Of a stretch of DNA of 35,786 bases, positions 6,839-16,196 are shown piece after piece. Positions within the stretch are counted from its first letter, which is position 1; every line of letters begins with the position of its first letter. The position numbers were made by a program, and so were the translations under genes. This stretch comes from Glycomyces sp. YM15. GTDB lineage: Bacteria > Actinomycetota > Actinomycetes > Mycobacteriales > Micromonosporaceae. The stretch covers positions 1-35,786 of the forward strand of contig NZ_JAERMK010000035.1 of assembly GCF_016918015.1 (NCBI RefSeq), given 5' to 3'. The notes below the pieces were generated by a model, which was not told the origin of the DNA, ran no database searches, and saw only the letters and a list, made by a program, of their open reading frames with translations.

Positions 6839-8176
6839 GTGACCAGTGAACGACCTCCCGGCGCCAGCGCAGCGCTCAACCGCCGCAACCTGATGAAGCT
6901 CTCCGGACTCGGCCTGGCCGCGGTCCCCGGGCTCGCCGCCTGCGGGCGCGGCTTCGGCGGAGGCGGCGACGACGAATCCGGTGACGGCGTCACCCTCAAC
7001 ATGGTCTGGTGGGGCGACGCCACCCGGGCCGAGAAGACCCAGGCCGCCCTCGACATCTTCATGGAGGCCAACCCCGGCATCACGATCGAGGTCGAGTACC
7101 AGGACTCGGGCCCCTACCAGGACAAGCTCGCCACCCGCTTCGCCGCGAACGACGCACCGGACCTCATGGCGATGCGCATGGACTCGCTCCGCGAGTACGC
7201 CGACCGCGGCGCGCTCCTGGACCTCAACGAGTACGGCGACGACATCGACCTGAGTGGACTCAGCGAGAACGCCGCGAACCTGGCCGAGGTCGAGGGCAGC
7301 GTGTTCGGCGTCCCGGCCGGGCTCAACGCCGTCGGCTTCGTCATCCGCAAGGACTTCGCCGAGCAGTACGGCGTCGCCGTCCCCGACGGGAACACCTGGA
7401 GCTGGGACGACCTGGCGGCATTCGCGCAGTCGGTCAGCGACGCCTCCGGCGGAGAGGTCTACGGCACCGGCTTCGACGTCCAGACACTCCAGAACCTCGT
7501 GGTCTGGGTTCGCCAGCAGGGCGAGGACCTCTTCACGGAGGACGGCGGACTCGGCGTCACCGCGGGCACGATGGAGGCCTGGTTCAATCTGGTCGACGGG
7601 ATGCGCAAGTCCGGCGCCTACCCGCCCGCGGGCTTCTTCGAGGAGATCGGCGGCGGGGCCGAGGGGTCGTACATCGCCCAAGGGAAGGTCGCGTCGCAGA
7701 TCATCCCCACCAACAACTTCCTTGCCTACAACCAGGCGTGCGACGGGAACCTCGCGCTGCTGCGCATCCCGGGCGAGACGCAGGCCGTCCGGCGCGGGCA
7801 ATCGGTCGACTGCCCGCACCTGTGGTCGGTCGCGTCCGCCTCGAAGCACCCGCAGGAGGCCGTGAGGCTCCTCGACTTTCTCACCAACGACCCCGAGGCC
7901 TCGCTCGCCACGGGCACCACCCGCGGCGTCCCCGCGAGTTCGGCTGTGGCCGAAGCGATCAAGGACTCCCTGGAACCCGACGACCTGGTCGCCACCGAGT
8001 ACCTCATCGGCCTCCAGGGCGAGGACCTGCCGCGCTCCTACACGTACCCGCCGGGCGGCAGCGCCGTCGCCGACTTCCTCGACGTCATCGCCGTCGAAGT
8101 CGAGTTCGGCCGCCAGACGGTCGCGGACGGGGCCGCCCAGTTCATCGCCGACGCGACGGCGGCGATCGAAGGGTGA
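6839..8176 (+). CDS. Sugar ABC transporter substrate-binding lipoprotein (CUT1)
   Basis: 445 residues. GTG start at 6839, with GAAGGGA about eight bases upstream. The N terminus carries a twin-arginine-like NRRNLMKLSGLGLAAV segment and the lipobox LAAC with Cys35, so export is probably by Tat and the product a lipoprotein. The mature part is a family-1 solute-binding protein: LNMVWWGDATRAEKTQ, a DAPDLMAMRMDSLREYA block, and FGVPAGLNAVGFVIRKD. It binds an oligosaccharide outside the membrane and delivers it to the two permeases encoded next. It is the first gene of the operon. The associated GH43 glycosidase suggests a xylo- or arabino-oligosaccharide ligand; this is inferred from context only. 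Confidence 0.93.
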   Translation: MTSERPPGASAALNRRNLMKLSGLGLAAVPGLAACGRGFGGGGDDESGDGVTLNMVWWGDATRAEKTQAALDIFMEANPGITIEVEYQDSGPYQDKLATRFAANDAPDLMAMRMDSLREYADRGALLDLNEYGDDIDLSGLSENAANLAEVEGSVFGVPAGLNAVGFVIRKDFAEQYGVAVPDGNTWSWDDLAAFAQSVSDASGGEVYGTGFDVQTLQNLVVWVRQQGEDLFTEDGGLGVTAGTMEAWFNLVDGMRKSGAYPPAGFFEEIGGGAEGSYIAQGKVASQIIPTNNFLAYNQACDGNLALLRIPGETQAVRRGQSVDCPHLWSVASASKHPQEAVRLLDFLTNDPEASLATGTTRGVPASSAVAEAIKDSLEPDDLVATEYLIGLQGEDLPRSYTYPPGGSAVADFLDVIAVEVEFGRQTVADGAAQFIADATAAIEG

Positions 8177-9120
8177 CCACCACGTCGACCGAGACCGCCG
8201 TCATGCCGGGGGCGGTCGCCCCTCCTGCGCCGCTTGATATGCGGCGCAGGAGGGCGCGAAAGGACCGCGCCGGCTACCTGTTCCTGCTGCCCTGGTTCAT
8301 CGGGATGCTGTTCACGGTCGTCCCGTTCTTCGCCTCGCTCTACCTGGCGTTCACGGACTACAACCTGCTGAACCCTCCGAAGTGGATCGGACTGGAGAAC
8401 TTCGCGGACATGTTCCGCGACCCGGTGCTGCTCAAGTCGCTGCGGGTGACGTTCACCTACACGTTCGTGTCCGTGCCGCTCTCGCTCGCGGCCGCGCTCG
8501 GCGTCGCGATGATCCTCAACCGCGGCATCAGGGGCCTGCCCTGGTACCGCGCCGTGTTCTATCTGCCCTCGCTCCTCGGCGCGAGCGTCGCGGTGGTCCT
8601 GCTGTGGCGCTATATCTTCGGGTTCGACGGGATCGTGAACGCGTTCCTCGGCTGGTTCGGGATCGACGCGATCTCCTGGACCTCCGACCCCGACTACGCG
8701 CTCACCACGCTGATCATCCTGCACATCTGGACGTTCGGCTCGCCCATGGTGATCTTCCTGGCCGGGCTGCGGCAGATCCCCGTCATGTACTACGAGGCCG
8801 CCGCCGTCGACGGCGCCTCGAAATGGCGGCGGTTCCGGTCGATCACGCTGCCGCTGCTCAGCCCCATCATCTTCTTCAACCTGATCCAGTCGCTCATCGC
8901 CTCGTTCCAGACGTTCACGCAGGGCTTCGTCATGAACAACGGCGGCGGCGGACCGGCGAACTCCACATTGTTCTACAACCTGTACCTGTACCAGCAGGGG
9001 TTCAACCAGTTCAACATGGGCTACGCCTCCGCGATGGCCTGGACCCTGCTCGTCATCATCGCCGTGTTCACCGCGATCACGTTCCTCTCCGCCAAATACT
9101 GGGTCAACTACGACAGCTGA
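8173..9120 (+). CDS. Sugar ABC transporter permease (MalF-like)
   Basis: 315 residues. The GTG start at 8173 overlaps the TGA of the binding-protein gene (GTGA), implying translational coupling. After a basic cytoplasmic lead (MRRRRARKDRAGYLF) come six predicted membrane segments, the first at LFLLPWFIGMLFTVVPFF. The EAA loop that docks the ATPase is YYEAAAVDGASKWRRFRSIT, followed by LPLLSPI. This is a standard CUT1 permease, and it forms a heterodimer with the next gene product. No ATPase is encoded in the operon, so a shared MsiK-type ATPase is expected. Confidence 0.93.
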   Translation: MTTTSTETAVMPGAVAPPAPLDMRRRRARKDRAGYLFLLPWFIGMLFTVVPFFASLYLAFTDYNLLNPPKWIGLENFADMFRDPVLLKSLRVTFTYTFVSVPLSLAAALGVAMILNRGIRGLPWYRAVFYLPSLLGASVAVVLLWRYIFGFDGIVNAFLGWFGIDAISWTSDPDYALTTLIILHIWTFGSPMVIFLAGLRQIPVMYYEAAAVDGASKWRRFRSITLPLLSPIIFFNLIQSLIASFQTFTQGFVMNNGGGGPANSTLFYNLYLYQQGFNQFNMGYASAMAWTLLVIIAVFTAITFLSAKYWVNYDS

Positions 9121-9130
9121 GGTCCCACCC

Positions 9131-10033
9131 ATGTCATCGACCTTGCACACCCCGAAGGCCGCCAAGCCGAACGAGGACGCCGACGCGCTCATCGAGCGAC
9201 TCGGCAGCACCCGCAGGAGCCGCTTCACCCGGCACGTGATCCTGTGCGTCATCGGCCTGGTCATGATGTACCCGCTGCTGTGGCTCGTCTCCAGCTCGCT
9301 CAAACCGAACGGCCTCATCTTCGAGGACCTCTCCCTGTGGCCCGCCGAATGGAGCCCGTCGAACTACACCGACGGCTGGACCGCCCTCGAATACGACTTC
9401 GGGATCTACTTCTCGAACTCGATCATCATCGTCGTCCTGAGCATCATCGGGAACCTGTTCTCCTGCTCCCTGGCGGCGTACGGGTTCGCGCGGCTCAAGT
9501 TCACCGGCCGCAAGCTCTTCTTCGCGCTCATGCTCGGCACGATGATGCTCCCCGGCCACGTCCTGCTCATCCCGCAGTACATCCTGTTCGCGAAGCTCGG
9601 CTGGCTCAACACGTACTACCCGCTCCTGGTGCCGAACTTCCTGGCCACCAACGCGTTCTACATCTTCCTCATGGTGCAGTTCATGCGCTCGCTCCCACAG
9701 GAGCTCGACGACGCGGCCCGCATCGACGGCTGCGGCCCGTTCCGCACCTTCTGGAGCATCATCCTGCCGCTGTGCCGCCCCGCGTTCGCCACCACCGCGA
9801 TCTTCACGTTCATCTCCGTGTGGAACGAGTTCTTCGGGCCGCTGCTCTACCTGACCGACCCCGAGCTGTACACGGTCCCGTTGGCGCTCAGGCAGTTCAT
9901 CGACTCCGAAGGCCAGTCGCAGTGGGGCCAGATGTTCGCCATGTCGGTGCTCTCGCTCGCACCCATCATCGGCTTCTTCATCGCCGGGCAGAAATACCTG
10001 GTCAAAGGCATCGCCACCACCGGCCTCAAATGA
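9131..10033 (+). CDS. Sugar ABC transporter permease (MalG-like)
   Basis: 300 residues. ATG start at 9131, ten bases after the preceding stop, with GAGG overlapping that stop region as ribosome site. Six membrane segments are visible, beginning HVILCVIGLVMMYPLLWLVS. The EAA loop is ELDDAARIDGCGPFRTFWSI followed by ILPLCRP. The C terminus GQKYLVKGIATTGLK is typical of CUT1 MalG homologues. It partners the preceding permease in the inner half of the importer. Confidence 0.93.
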   Translation: MSSTLHTPKAAKPNEDADALIERLGSTRRSRFTRHVILCVIGLVMMYPLLWLVSSSLKPNGLIFEDLSLWPAEWSPSNYTDGWTALEYDFGIYFSNSIIIVVLSIIGNLFSCSLAAYGFARLKFTGRKLFFALMLGTMMLPGHVLLIPQYILFAKLGWLNTYYPLLVPNFLATNAFYIFLMVQFMRSLPQELDDAARIDGCGPFRTFWSIILPLCRPAFATTAIFTFISVWNEFFGPLLYLTDPELYTVPLALRQFIDSEGQSQWGQMFAMSVLSLAPIIGFFIAGQKYLVKGIATTGLK

Positions 10034-10047
10034 CGAGAGGAAACACC

Positions 10048-11592
10048 TTGAACCAGGCGTGGACCGCCGACAACGGCGACGGGACCTACCGGAACCCCGT
10101 CCTGCACGCGGACTGGTCCGACCCGGACGCGATCCGGGTCGGCGAGGACTGCTACATGACCGCCTCCAGTTTCAACCGCGTGCCCGGCCTGCCGATCCTC
10201 CACAGCCGCGACCTCGTGAACTGGACCCTCATCGGCCATGCGCTCGCACGGCTCGAACCCGAGGAGGATTTCCGGACCCCGCAGCACGGCTGCGGCGTGT
10301 GGGCCCCGGCGCTGCGCCACCACGCGGGCCGGTTCTGGATCGTCTACCCCGATCCGGACCGGGGCCTGTTCGTCACCACCGCCGAAGACCCGGCGGGGGA
10401 GTGGACGAAACCGCACCTCCTCAAGGGCGGCAAGGGACTCATCGATCCGTGTCCTCTGTGGGCTTCGGACGGGTCGGCGTACCTCGTGCACGGGTGGGCG
10501 AAGAGCCGCGCCGGGATCAACAACCGCCTCACCGTGCACCGCATGAACGACGACGCGACCGCGCTCCTGGATGACGGCGCGGTCGTGATCGACGGCGACG
10601 CACTGCCCGGCTACCGCACGCTCGAAGGCCCCAAGTTCTACGAACGCGACGGCTGGTACTGGATCTTCGCCCCTGCCGGCGGGGTCACCGACGGCTGGCA
10701 GTCCGCCTTCCGCTCCCGCGATCCCTTCGGCCCCTACGAAGGCCGCATCGTCCTCGAACAGGGCGGCACCGACGTCAACGGGCCCCACCAGGGCGCCTGG
10801 GTCGACACCGCCGACGGCGCGGACTGGTTCCTGCACTTCCAGGACAAGGGCCCCTTCGGGCGCATCGTCCACCTCCAGCCCATGCAATGGGGCGACGACG
10901 GCTGGCCCGAGATCGGCCACAAGGGCGAACCGGTGGCGGCCCATGCCAAACCGCGCGCCGGCGAACGCGTTACCGCCCCCGCGACCTCCGACGACTTCGC
11001 AGACCAGATAGGTCTCCAATGGACTTGGCAGGGGAACCCGGAACCGGGCTGGATCCTTCCGGGCCCCGGTCTGCGGCTCGCCTGCGTCCCCACCGATACC
11101 GCCGACCTGCGGCGACTCCCGAACGTGCTCGGCCAGCACCTGCCCGGCGACCGCTGCCGCGCCACCACCACCCTCCGCCTCGCCGACACCCCGCCCGGAT
11201 CCCGGGCCGGCCTCACCATCCTCGGCGACTCCTACGCCTGGGTCGGCCTCACCCGCACCCCCGACGGCGACCTCCTCTCCTGCAGCGCAGCGGAACCCGC
11301 CGCACCGGAATCGATCAGAGGCCGCACCGATCCGATCAAGGTCCACCATGGAACCAGCGAGACCGTCGCCCTCGGCGTCGAAGTCGAACCCTCCGGCCGC
11401 TGCCGGTTCCTCGCCGGACGGCCCGGCGAACCGCTCGCGCCGATCGGCGAGCCGTTCCAGGCCACCGCCGGACGCTGGGTCGGCGCGGCCCTCGGCCTCT
11501 TCGCCGCCACGGAAACCGACGATCCCGGCGGCGCCGCCGAGTTCGGCCCCGTGACCGTCACCGGCATCGACGACAGCGCCGCCCATGGATGA
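10048..11592 (+). CDS. GH43-family glycoside hydrolase (beta-xylosidase/arabinofuranosidase type)
   Basis: 514 residues from TTG 10048, chosen because GAGAGG stands seven bases upstream. An in-frame ATG at 10030 overlaps the previous stop and would add six residues. There is no signal peptide, so it acts in the cytoplasm on imported oligosaccharides. Residues about 10-310 are the five-bladed GH43 propeller, starting GTYRNPVLHADWSDPDAI. The predicted base is Asp25 (WSDPDAI), the pKa modulator Asp133 (LIDPCPLW) and the acid Glu193 (LEGPKFY). The C-terminal 190 residues are a beta-sandwich like the GH43 beta-xylosidase C-terminal domain. It lies between the transporter genes and the DUF6807 genes. 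Exact substrate is not readable from sequence. Confidence 0.9.
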   Translation: MNQAWTADNGDGTYRNPVLHADWSDPDAIRVGEDCYMTASSFNRVPGLPILHSRDLVNWTLIGHALARLEPEEDFRTPQHGCGVWAPALRHHAGRFWIVYPDPDRGLFVTTAEDPAGEWTKPHLLKGGKGLIDPCPLWASDGSAYLVHGWAKSRAGINNRLTVHRMNDDATALLDDGAVVIDGDALPGYRTLEGPKFYERDGWYWIFAPAGGVTDGWQSAFRSRDPFGPYEGRIVLEQGGTDVNGPHQGAWVDTADGADWFLHFQDKGPFGRIVHLQPMQWGDDGWPEIGHKGEPVAAHAKPRAGERVTAPATSDDFADQIGLQWTWQGNPEPGWILPGPGLRLACVPTDTADLRRLPNVLGQHLPGDRCRATTTLRLADTPPGSRAGLTILGDSYAWVGLTRTPDGDLLSCSAAEPAAPESIRGRTDPIKVHHGTSETVALGVEVEPSGRCRFLAGRPGEPLAPIGEPFQATAGRWVGAALGLFAATETDDPGGAAEFGPVTVTGIDDSAAHG

Positions 11593-12466
11593 CCAGCGGA
11601 CCCTCGTCCAGACCCGACCCCTCATCCTCGGCGCACAGACCGTCGCCGAATACGTCTGGCGGCCACATCTCCCGAACACGCTGTCGCCCAGACCCTTCCT
11701 GCACCCCGTGCGCACCCTCGCCGGAACCGTCGTCACCGAACTGATGCCCCCCGACCACCGCCACCACCTCGGCGTCAGCCTCGCCGTCCCCGACGCGGGC
11801 GGCGCCAACTTCTGGGGCGGCCGCACCTACGTCCGCGACCAGGGCTCCCTCCCCCTCCCCAACCACGGCGTGCAACGCCACCACCGCTGGGAGGCCACCG
11901 CACCGGCCCTCATCGCCCACGAACTCCACTGGATCGGCCCCGACGGATCCACGCTGCTGCGCGAACACCGCCGCATCGCCGCCCGACCCGTCGACCACCG
12001 CGCCTGGGCCCTCGACTTCCGCTACACCCTGCAGAACCACACCCCCGAACCGCTCGTCATCTCCAGCCCCGGCGTCAAAGGCCGCACCGGAGCCGGATAC
12101 GGCGGCTACTTCTGGCGGGCCCCGCGCGGCCGGAACGCCGTGAAGATCCTCGGCCCCGGCGCCTCCGGCGCCGAACACCTCCACGGCTCCGACGCCCCCT
12201 GGATCGCGCTCTGCGCCGCCGATGCCGAACCCTGGACACTCGTCTTCATCGACATTGCCGCCCAACGCGATCCATGGTTCGTACGCGGCGGCGACTACGT
12301 CGGCGTCGGCCCCGCACTCGCCTGGACGAAGCCGCTGACGGCCGCCCCTGGCGATGGCCCCCGCCGTCGTATCATCACGGTAGTCGCAGACGGCGACCTC
12401 GCGCCCCGAGCGATCGAACGCCTGGTGGAAGCCGTCGCGGCAAGCCCCGCACCCCGCGAGGCCTAA
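11585..12466 (+). CDS. DUF6807 (formerly 'PmoA-like') protein, copy 1
   Basis: 293 residues. The ATG at 11585 overlaps the GH43 stop by eight bases. It contains HPVRTLAGTVVTE, then a histidine cluster and NFWGGRTYVRDQG, then GAGYGGYFWRAP and DPWFVRGGDYVGVGPALAW. These blocks match the DUF6807 family, once misnamed methane oxygenase PmoA. The family is soluble, predicted all-beta, and common beside sugar catabolic genes, but I know of no established activity. It has no signal peptide or membrane segment. The following gene is a paralogue with the same blocks. Membership in this operon suggests a role in processing the imported sugar or a side group, which is inference. Confidence 0.8.
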   Translation: MDDQRTLVQTRPLILGAQTVAEYVWRPHLPNTLSPRPFLHPVRTLAGTVVTELMPPDHRHHLGVSLAVPDAGGANFWGGRTYVRDQGSLPLPNHGVQRHHRWEATAPALIAHELHWIGPDGSTLLREHRRIAARPVDHRAWALDFRYTLQNHTPEPLVISSPGVKGRTGAGYGGYFWRAPRGRNAVKILGPGASGAEHLHGSDAPWIALCAADAEPWTLVFIDIAAQRDPWFVRGGDYVGVGPALAWTKPLTAAPGDGPRRRIITVVADGDLAPRAIERLVEAVAASPAPREA

Positions 12467-12481
12467 GTGATTGGAGCCGCA

Positions 12482-13372
12482 ATGGAGCACTCCGGCACTG
12501 TCCACGAACTGAACGCCGACCAACCGGTCGCACTCCAGATCGACGGCCGCAACGTGGCCGACTACGTCTGGCGCTCCGAGCTGCCCGCCTCCACCGCGCC
12601 CCGCCCGTTCCTCCACCCCGTGCGCACCCTCGCCGGGACCGTCGTCACCGACGCCAGGCCCCACTCCCACACCCACCAGCTCGGCATCAGCATCGCCGCC
12701 CCCGACATCGGCGGCCGCAACTTCTGGGGCGGCCGCACCTTCGTCGCCGGACACGGCCCCGCCTGGCTCGACGACCACGGCGCCCAGCACCACCGGCGCT
12801 GGCTGCGCCACACCGATGCAGCGCTCGCCCACACCCTCCACTGGGTCGACCGGGAAGGCGCCGCGCTGCTCAGCGAGCGACGCGCGATCGCCTGCGTCCC
12901 ACTGACTCCGGACGCCTGGACGCTCTCGGTGCAGACCCGCCTCGCCAACGCCACCGACCGGCCGCTGCCGATCCGCAGCCCCGCCTCGCTCGGGCGCGCG
13001 GGCGCCGGGTACGGCGGATTCTTCTGGCGCGGCCCGGCCGTGAACGGCCAGGTGCGCGTCCAGAGCCCGGCCGGGACCGGCGTGCGCGCCGTCCACGGCA
13101 CGACCGCGCCCTGGCTCACCGTCTCCGGCGCGAGCGGCGGTGCAGCGTGGACGATGCTGTTCGTGCCCGCCGACGCGACCACCGCGCAGGACCGCTGGTT
13201 CGTGCGCGCCCGCGACTACCTCGGCGTCGGCTCGTCCCTCACCTGGGACCGCCCACTGGTACTGGAGCCGGGGGAGCGGATCGAACGGCATATCCTCGCT
13301 GTCGTGGCAGACGGGAACCTCACCGAAGACGCGGCCGCCGCGCTCGCCGAAGCAGCGCGGCCCACGGCATGA
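12482..13372 (+). CDS. DUF6807 protein, copy 2 (tandem paralogue)
   Basis: 296 residues from ATG 12482, chosen because GGAG lies five bases upstream; a GTG at 12467 directly after the previous stop would add five residues. It shares with copy 1 the blocks ADYVWR, RPFLHPVRTLAGTVVTD, the His-rich HSHTHQLGISIAAPD, NFWGGRTFV, GAGYGGFFWRGP and DRWFVRARDYLGVG. Conserved histidines and aromatic residues are in the same places, so both copies keep the presumed active-site residues. The copies differ over their middle and ends, so the duplication is not recent. The two may act as a heteromer or on two related substrates. Its stop overlaps the ROK start. Confidence 0.8.
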   Translation: MEHSGTVHELNADQPVALQIDGRNVADYVWRSELPASTAPRPFLHPVRTLAGTVVTDARPHSHTHQLGISIAAPDIGGRNFWGGRTFVAGHGPAWLDDHGAQHHRRWLRHTDAALAHTLHWVDREGAALLSERRAIACVPLTPDAWTLSVQTRLANATDRPLPIRSPASLGRAGAGYGGFFWRGPAVNGQVRVQSPAGTGVRAVHGTTAPWLTVSGASGGAAWTMLFVPADATTAQDRWFVRARDYLGVGSSLTWDRPLVLEPGERIERHILAVVADGNLTEDAAAALAEAARPTA

Positions 13373-14562
13373 ACGCCGTCCGCTCCAACGACCCCGCCCG
13401 CCAGGAACGCCTGCGCGCGTTGAACCTCGAGCTCGTGTTCCGGCACGTCCTCGCCGCCGAGGCCCCGGTCTCGCGCACCGAGCTCGCCGCCGCCACCGGC
13501 CTGACCAGGCCCACCATCACCCGCATCGTCGAAGAGCTCATCGCCGGGCGGCTCGTCACCGAGACCGGCGCGACCCCCGACGGCCGGGCCGGGCGGCCGC
13601 GCATGGGGCTCACGGTGTGCCGCAGCGGCCCCGCCGGGCTCGGGCTCGACATCCGCACCGACGGCCTGGCGGCGTGCGTGGTCGACCTCAGCGGCACGGT
13701 GCGACACCTCGCGTTCGCGCCGTTCACCGACACCGAGGCCCCGGCCGTGCTCGAACACCTGGGCCGCATGGCGACCGAGGCCGCCGACGCCGCTGCGGCC
13801 GAAGGCCTCACCGTCGTGACCGCGACGCTCGCCGTCCCCGGCCCGACCGACGACGGCATCGTCCGCACCGCACCCTCCCTGGGCTGGCGCGACGTGAACG
13901 CCGGAGCGCTGCTCGCCGAACACCTCCGCCACCTCGACGTCCACACTGATGTGGACAACGAGGCGAACCTGGCCGCGCGGGGCGAACTCCACCGCGACAC
14001 CCCCGACCACTTCCTCTACGTCTCAGGCGGACTCGACATCGGCGCCGGGATCATCCTCGACCGCCGCCTCATGCGCGGCTCCCACGGCTGGGGCGGGGAA
14101 CTCGGCCACCTCACCGTCGACCCCGACGGCAAGCCCTGCCGCTGCGGCTCGCGCGGCTGCCTCCAGACCTACGCCAGCCTCGCCGCCATCCTCCACGGTG
14201 AAACCCTCCCCGACGGCCTCACCGCCGACGCCGCGCTCCTCACCTGGGCCGACGCGGGCCGCCCCGAAACCATCGCGGCACTCGACACCGCCGCCACGGC
14301 CCTGGGCGTCGCGATCGCCAACGTCCTCAACCTCCTCGACATCGACACCGTGCTCCTCGGCGGCAGCTTCGCGCTGCTCTCCTCCTGGCTCATCGCCGGC
14401 GTCGAAGCCGAGCTGGCGCAGCGCGTGCTCTCCGCCCGCTGGGCCCCGATCACCGTGCGACCCGCGACCCTCGGCCCCGACGCGGCCGCGATCGGCGCGG
14501 CGATGGCCGTCATCGACCGCATCCGCCGCGACCCGACCGAATGGCTCGCTTCCGGACGGTGA
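13369..14562 (+). CDS. ROK-family transcriptional regulator
   Basis: 397 residues. The ATG at 13369 overlaps the previous TGA (ATGA). Residues about 10-75 form a winged helix (RTELAAATGLTRPTITRIVE). The rest is a ROK sugar-kinase-like fold with GLDIRTDGLAACVVD near residue 95, VDNEANLAA, and GELGH. The ROK zinc motif is intact: His247, Cys257, Cys259 and Cys264 (CRCGSRGC). It is the last gene of the operon and probably its local repressor, released by the imported sugar. The inverted repeats at 6760-6771 and 6787-6804 are candidate sites. The N-terminal DNA-binding domain argues against a plain sugar kinase. Confidence 0.9.
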   Translation: MNAVRSNDPARQERLRALNLELVFRHVLAAEAPVSRTELAAATGLTRPTITRIVEELIAGRLVTETGATPDGRAGRPRMGLTVCRSGPAGLGLDIRTDGLAACVVDLSGTVRHLAFAPFTDTEAPAVLEHLGRMATEAADAAAAEGLTVVTATLAVPGPTDDGIVRTAPSLGWRDVNAGALLAEHLRHLDVHTDVDNEANLAARGELHRDTPDHFLYVSGGLDIGAGIILDRRLMRGSHGWGGELGHLTVDPDGKPCRCGSRGCLQTYASLAAILHGETLPDGLTADAALLTWADAGRPETIAALDTAATALGVAIANVLNLLDIDTVLLGGSFALLSSWLIAGVEAELAQRVLSARWAPITVRPATLGPDAAAIGAAMAVIDRIRRDPTEWLASGR

Positions 14563-14612
14563 CACGGCGGCCCGTCACAGGGCAGGATGATCTGGAACGA
14601 AGGAGACGTGCA

Positions 14613-16196
14613 ATGGCGCACCAGCCCGACCTCGCACTGGACGGCCCCGGCCAGGGGACGCTCTCGATCGCGGCCATCCTCGCCGAGTCCGCGCGACGCC
14701 GCCCCGAGGCCCCGGCCCTGTACTTCATGGGGCAGACGATCACCTATGGGGCCCTTTGGGACCAGACCCGTGCCTACGCCGGCGCACTCGCGGCACGCGG
14801 GATCGGGCCGGGCTCGCGGGTGGCGATGATCGTGCCGAACGTGCCGGACTTCCCGCGCGTCTACTACGCGGCGCTCGCGCTCGGGGCGGTCGTGGTGCCG
14901 ATCCATCTGCTGTTCAAGGCCGAGGAGATCCGGTTCGTCCTGGAAGACGCCGACGCGGACCTGGTCGTGGCCGCGGCCCCGCTCCTCGGCGAGGCCGCAC
15001 CTGCGGCCGCGCTCGCAGGGGTCCCGCTCCTCACCGTCCTCGCCCCGGAAGGCTTCGAGCTCGACGGCGAACCCGTTGCGCGCCTTGAAGACGAAGCCGC
15101 GTTCACGACCCCGATCGAACGCTACGTCCCGGTCCACCCGCTCGCGGCCGCCACGATCCTCTACACCTCCGGCACCACCGGGACCCCGAAGGGCGCGGTG
15201 GGCTCGCATCTGGCGGTGATCGAGCAGGTCCACACCTGCCTCCTCGACACGTTCGAGTACCGGCCCGACGACGTGCTCTACGGCGGGCTGCCGTTCTTCC
15301 ACACCTTCGGCCAGACGGTGGTCCTGAACGCCGGGTTCCGGCGGGGCGCGGCGATTATCCTGCTGCCGAAGTTCGACCCCGACGAGGCCTTGGAGCTGCT
15401 GGTGCGGCACCGGGCGACGGTGTTCGCGGGCGTCCCCACGAACTACGCCGGGATGGTCGCGGCCGCGAACCGCACCGCCGACCGGCCGCCGCTGCGGTAC
15501 GCGATCTCCGGCGGTGCCGCGCTGCCGACCGCGCTGCTCGAAGCCTTCGAGGCCGCGTACGGCGCGCAGGTGCACGAAGGCTACGGACTCACCGAGACCT
15601 CGCCGGTGTGCAGCTTCAACCTCGTGTCCGAGCCGATCCGGCCCGGCACCGTGGGCAAGGCGATCTGGGGCGTCGAAGTCGAGATCGCCGACTCGGAGAT
15701 CGACGACCGCATCGAGCTGCTGCCGCGGGAGACCTTGGGCGAGATCGTGGTCCGCGGCCACAACCTCATGAAGGGCTACCTCGGCCGCGCCGACGCCACC
15801 GCCGCGGCGATCGTCGACGGCTGGTTCCGCACCGGCGATCTGGGTACTGTGGACGGAGATGGAGTGATCCACATCGTTGACCGCAAGAAGGACATGATCA
15901 TCCGCAACGGCTACAACGTCTACCCGACCGAGGTCGAGGCCGTGCTCTCCCGCCACCCGGAGGTGTCCCTCGCTGCGGTCTTCGGTGTGCCGCATCCGGA
16001 GCACGGCCAGGAGGTGTACGCCGCGATCGTCCCGGCCGAAGGCGCCGACCCCGACCCGGCCGAGCTCGTCGACTACGTGAAGGCGAAGATCGCCGCCTAC
16101 AAGTACCCGCGCGTGGTCCACGTGGTCGAGGCCCTGCCGCTCGGCCCGAGCGGCAAGATCCTCAAGCGCGAACTCCAGCTGCTTTACGCCGCTTAG
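14613..16196 (+). CDS. Long-chain fatty-acid--CoA ligase (AMP-binding enzyme)
   Basis: 527 residues from ATG 14613, with AAGGAG seven bases upstream. It carries all class-I adenylation motifs: ILYTSGTTGTPKG (residues 182-194), YGLTETSPVCSFN, the hinge GWFRTGDLG with IVDRKKDMIIRNGYNVYPTE, and the catalytic Lys515 in LGPSGKILKREL. The family activates a carboxylic acid to acyl-AMP and then acyl-CoA. The layout fits FadD-like acyl-CoA synthetases; chain length cannot be told from sequence. It lies 50 bases after the ROK gene on the same strand, so some read-through is possible, but the function looks unrelated to sugar use. The next gene encodes a hemerythrin. Confidence 0.92.
   Translation: MAHQPDLALDGPGQGTLSIAAILAESARRRPEAPALYFMGQTITYGALWDQTRAYAGALAARGIGPGSRVAMIVPNVPDFPRVYYAALALGAVVVPIHLLFKAEEIRFVLEDADADLVVAAAPLLGEAAPAAALAGVPLLTVLAPEGFELDGEPVARLEDEAAFTTPIERYVPVHPLAAATILYTSGTTGTPKGAVGSHLAVIEQVHTCLLDTFEYRPDDVLYGGLPFFHTFGQTVVLNAGFRRGAAIILLPKFDPDEALELLVRHRATVFAGVPTNYAGMVAAANRTADRPPLRYAISGGAALPTALLEAFEAAYGAQVHEGYGLTETSPVCSFNLVSEPIRPGTVGKAIWGVEVEIADSEIDDRIELLPRETLGEIVVRGHNLMKGYLGRADATAAAIVDGWFRTGDLGTVDGDGVIHIVDRKKDMIIRNGYNVYPTEVEAVLSRHPEVSLAAVFGVPHPEHGQEVYAAIVPAEGADPDPAELVDYVKAKIAAYKYPRVVHVVEALPLGPSGKILKRELQLLYAA

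Noticed and set aside
7009..8172. Arg-rich upstream extension of the first MalF-like permease
   Set aside because: The frame is open only because of G+C bias; the true start is the GTG at 8173, which overlaps the binding-protein stop.
9847..11826. 659-codon minus-strand open frame opposite the GH43 gene
   Set aside because: Antisense shadow; the sense strand encodes overlapping, recognisable operon genes.
13369..14562. ROK protein as a sugar kinase
   Set aside because: An N-terminal winged helix-turn-helix of about 75 residues identifies it as a regulator.
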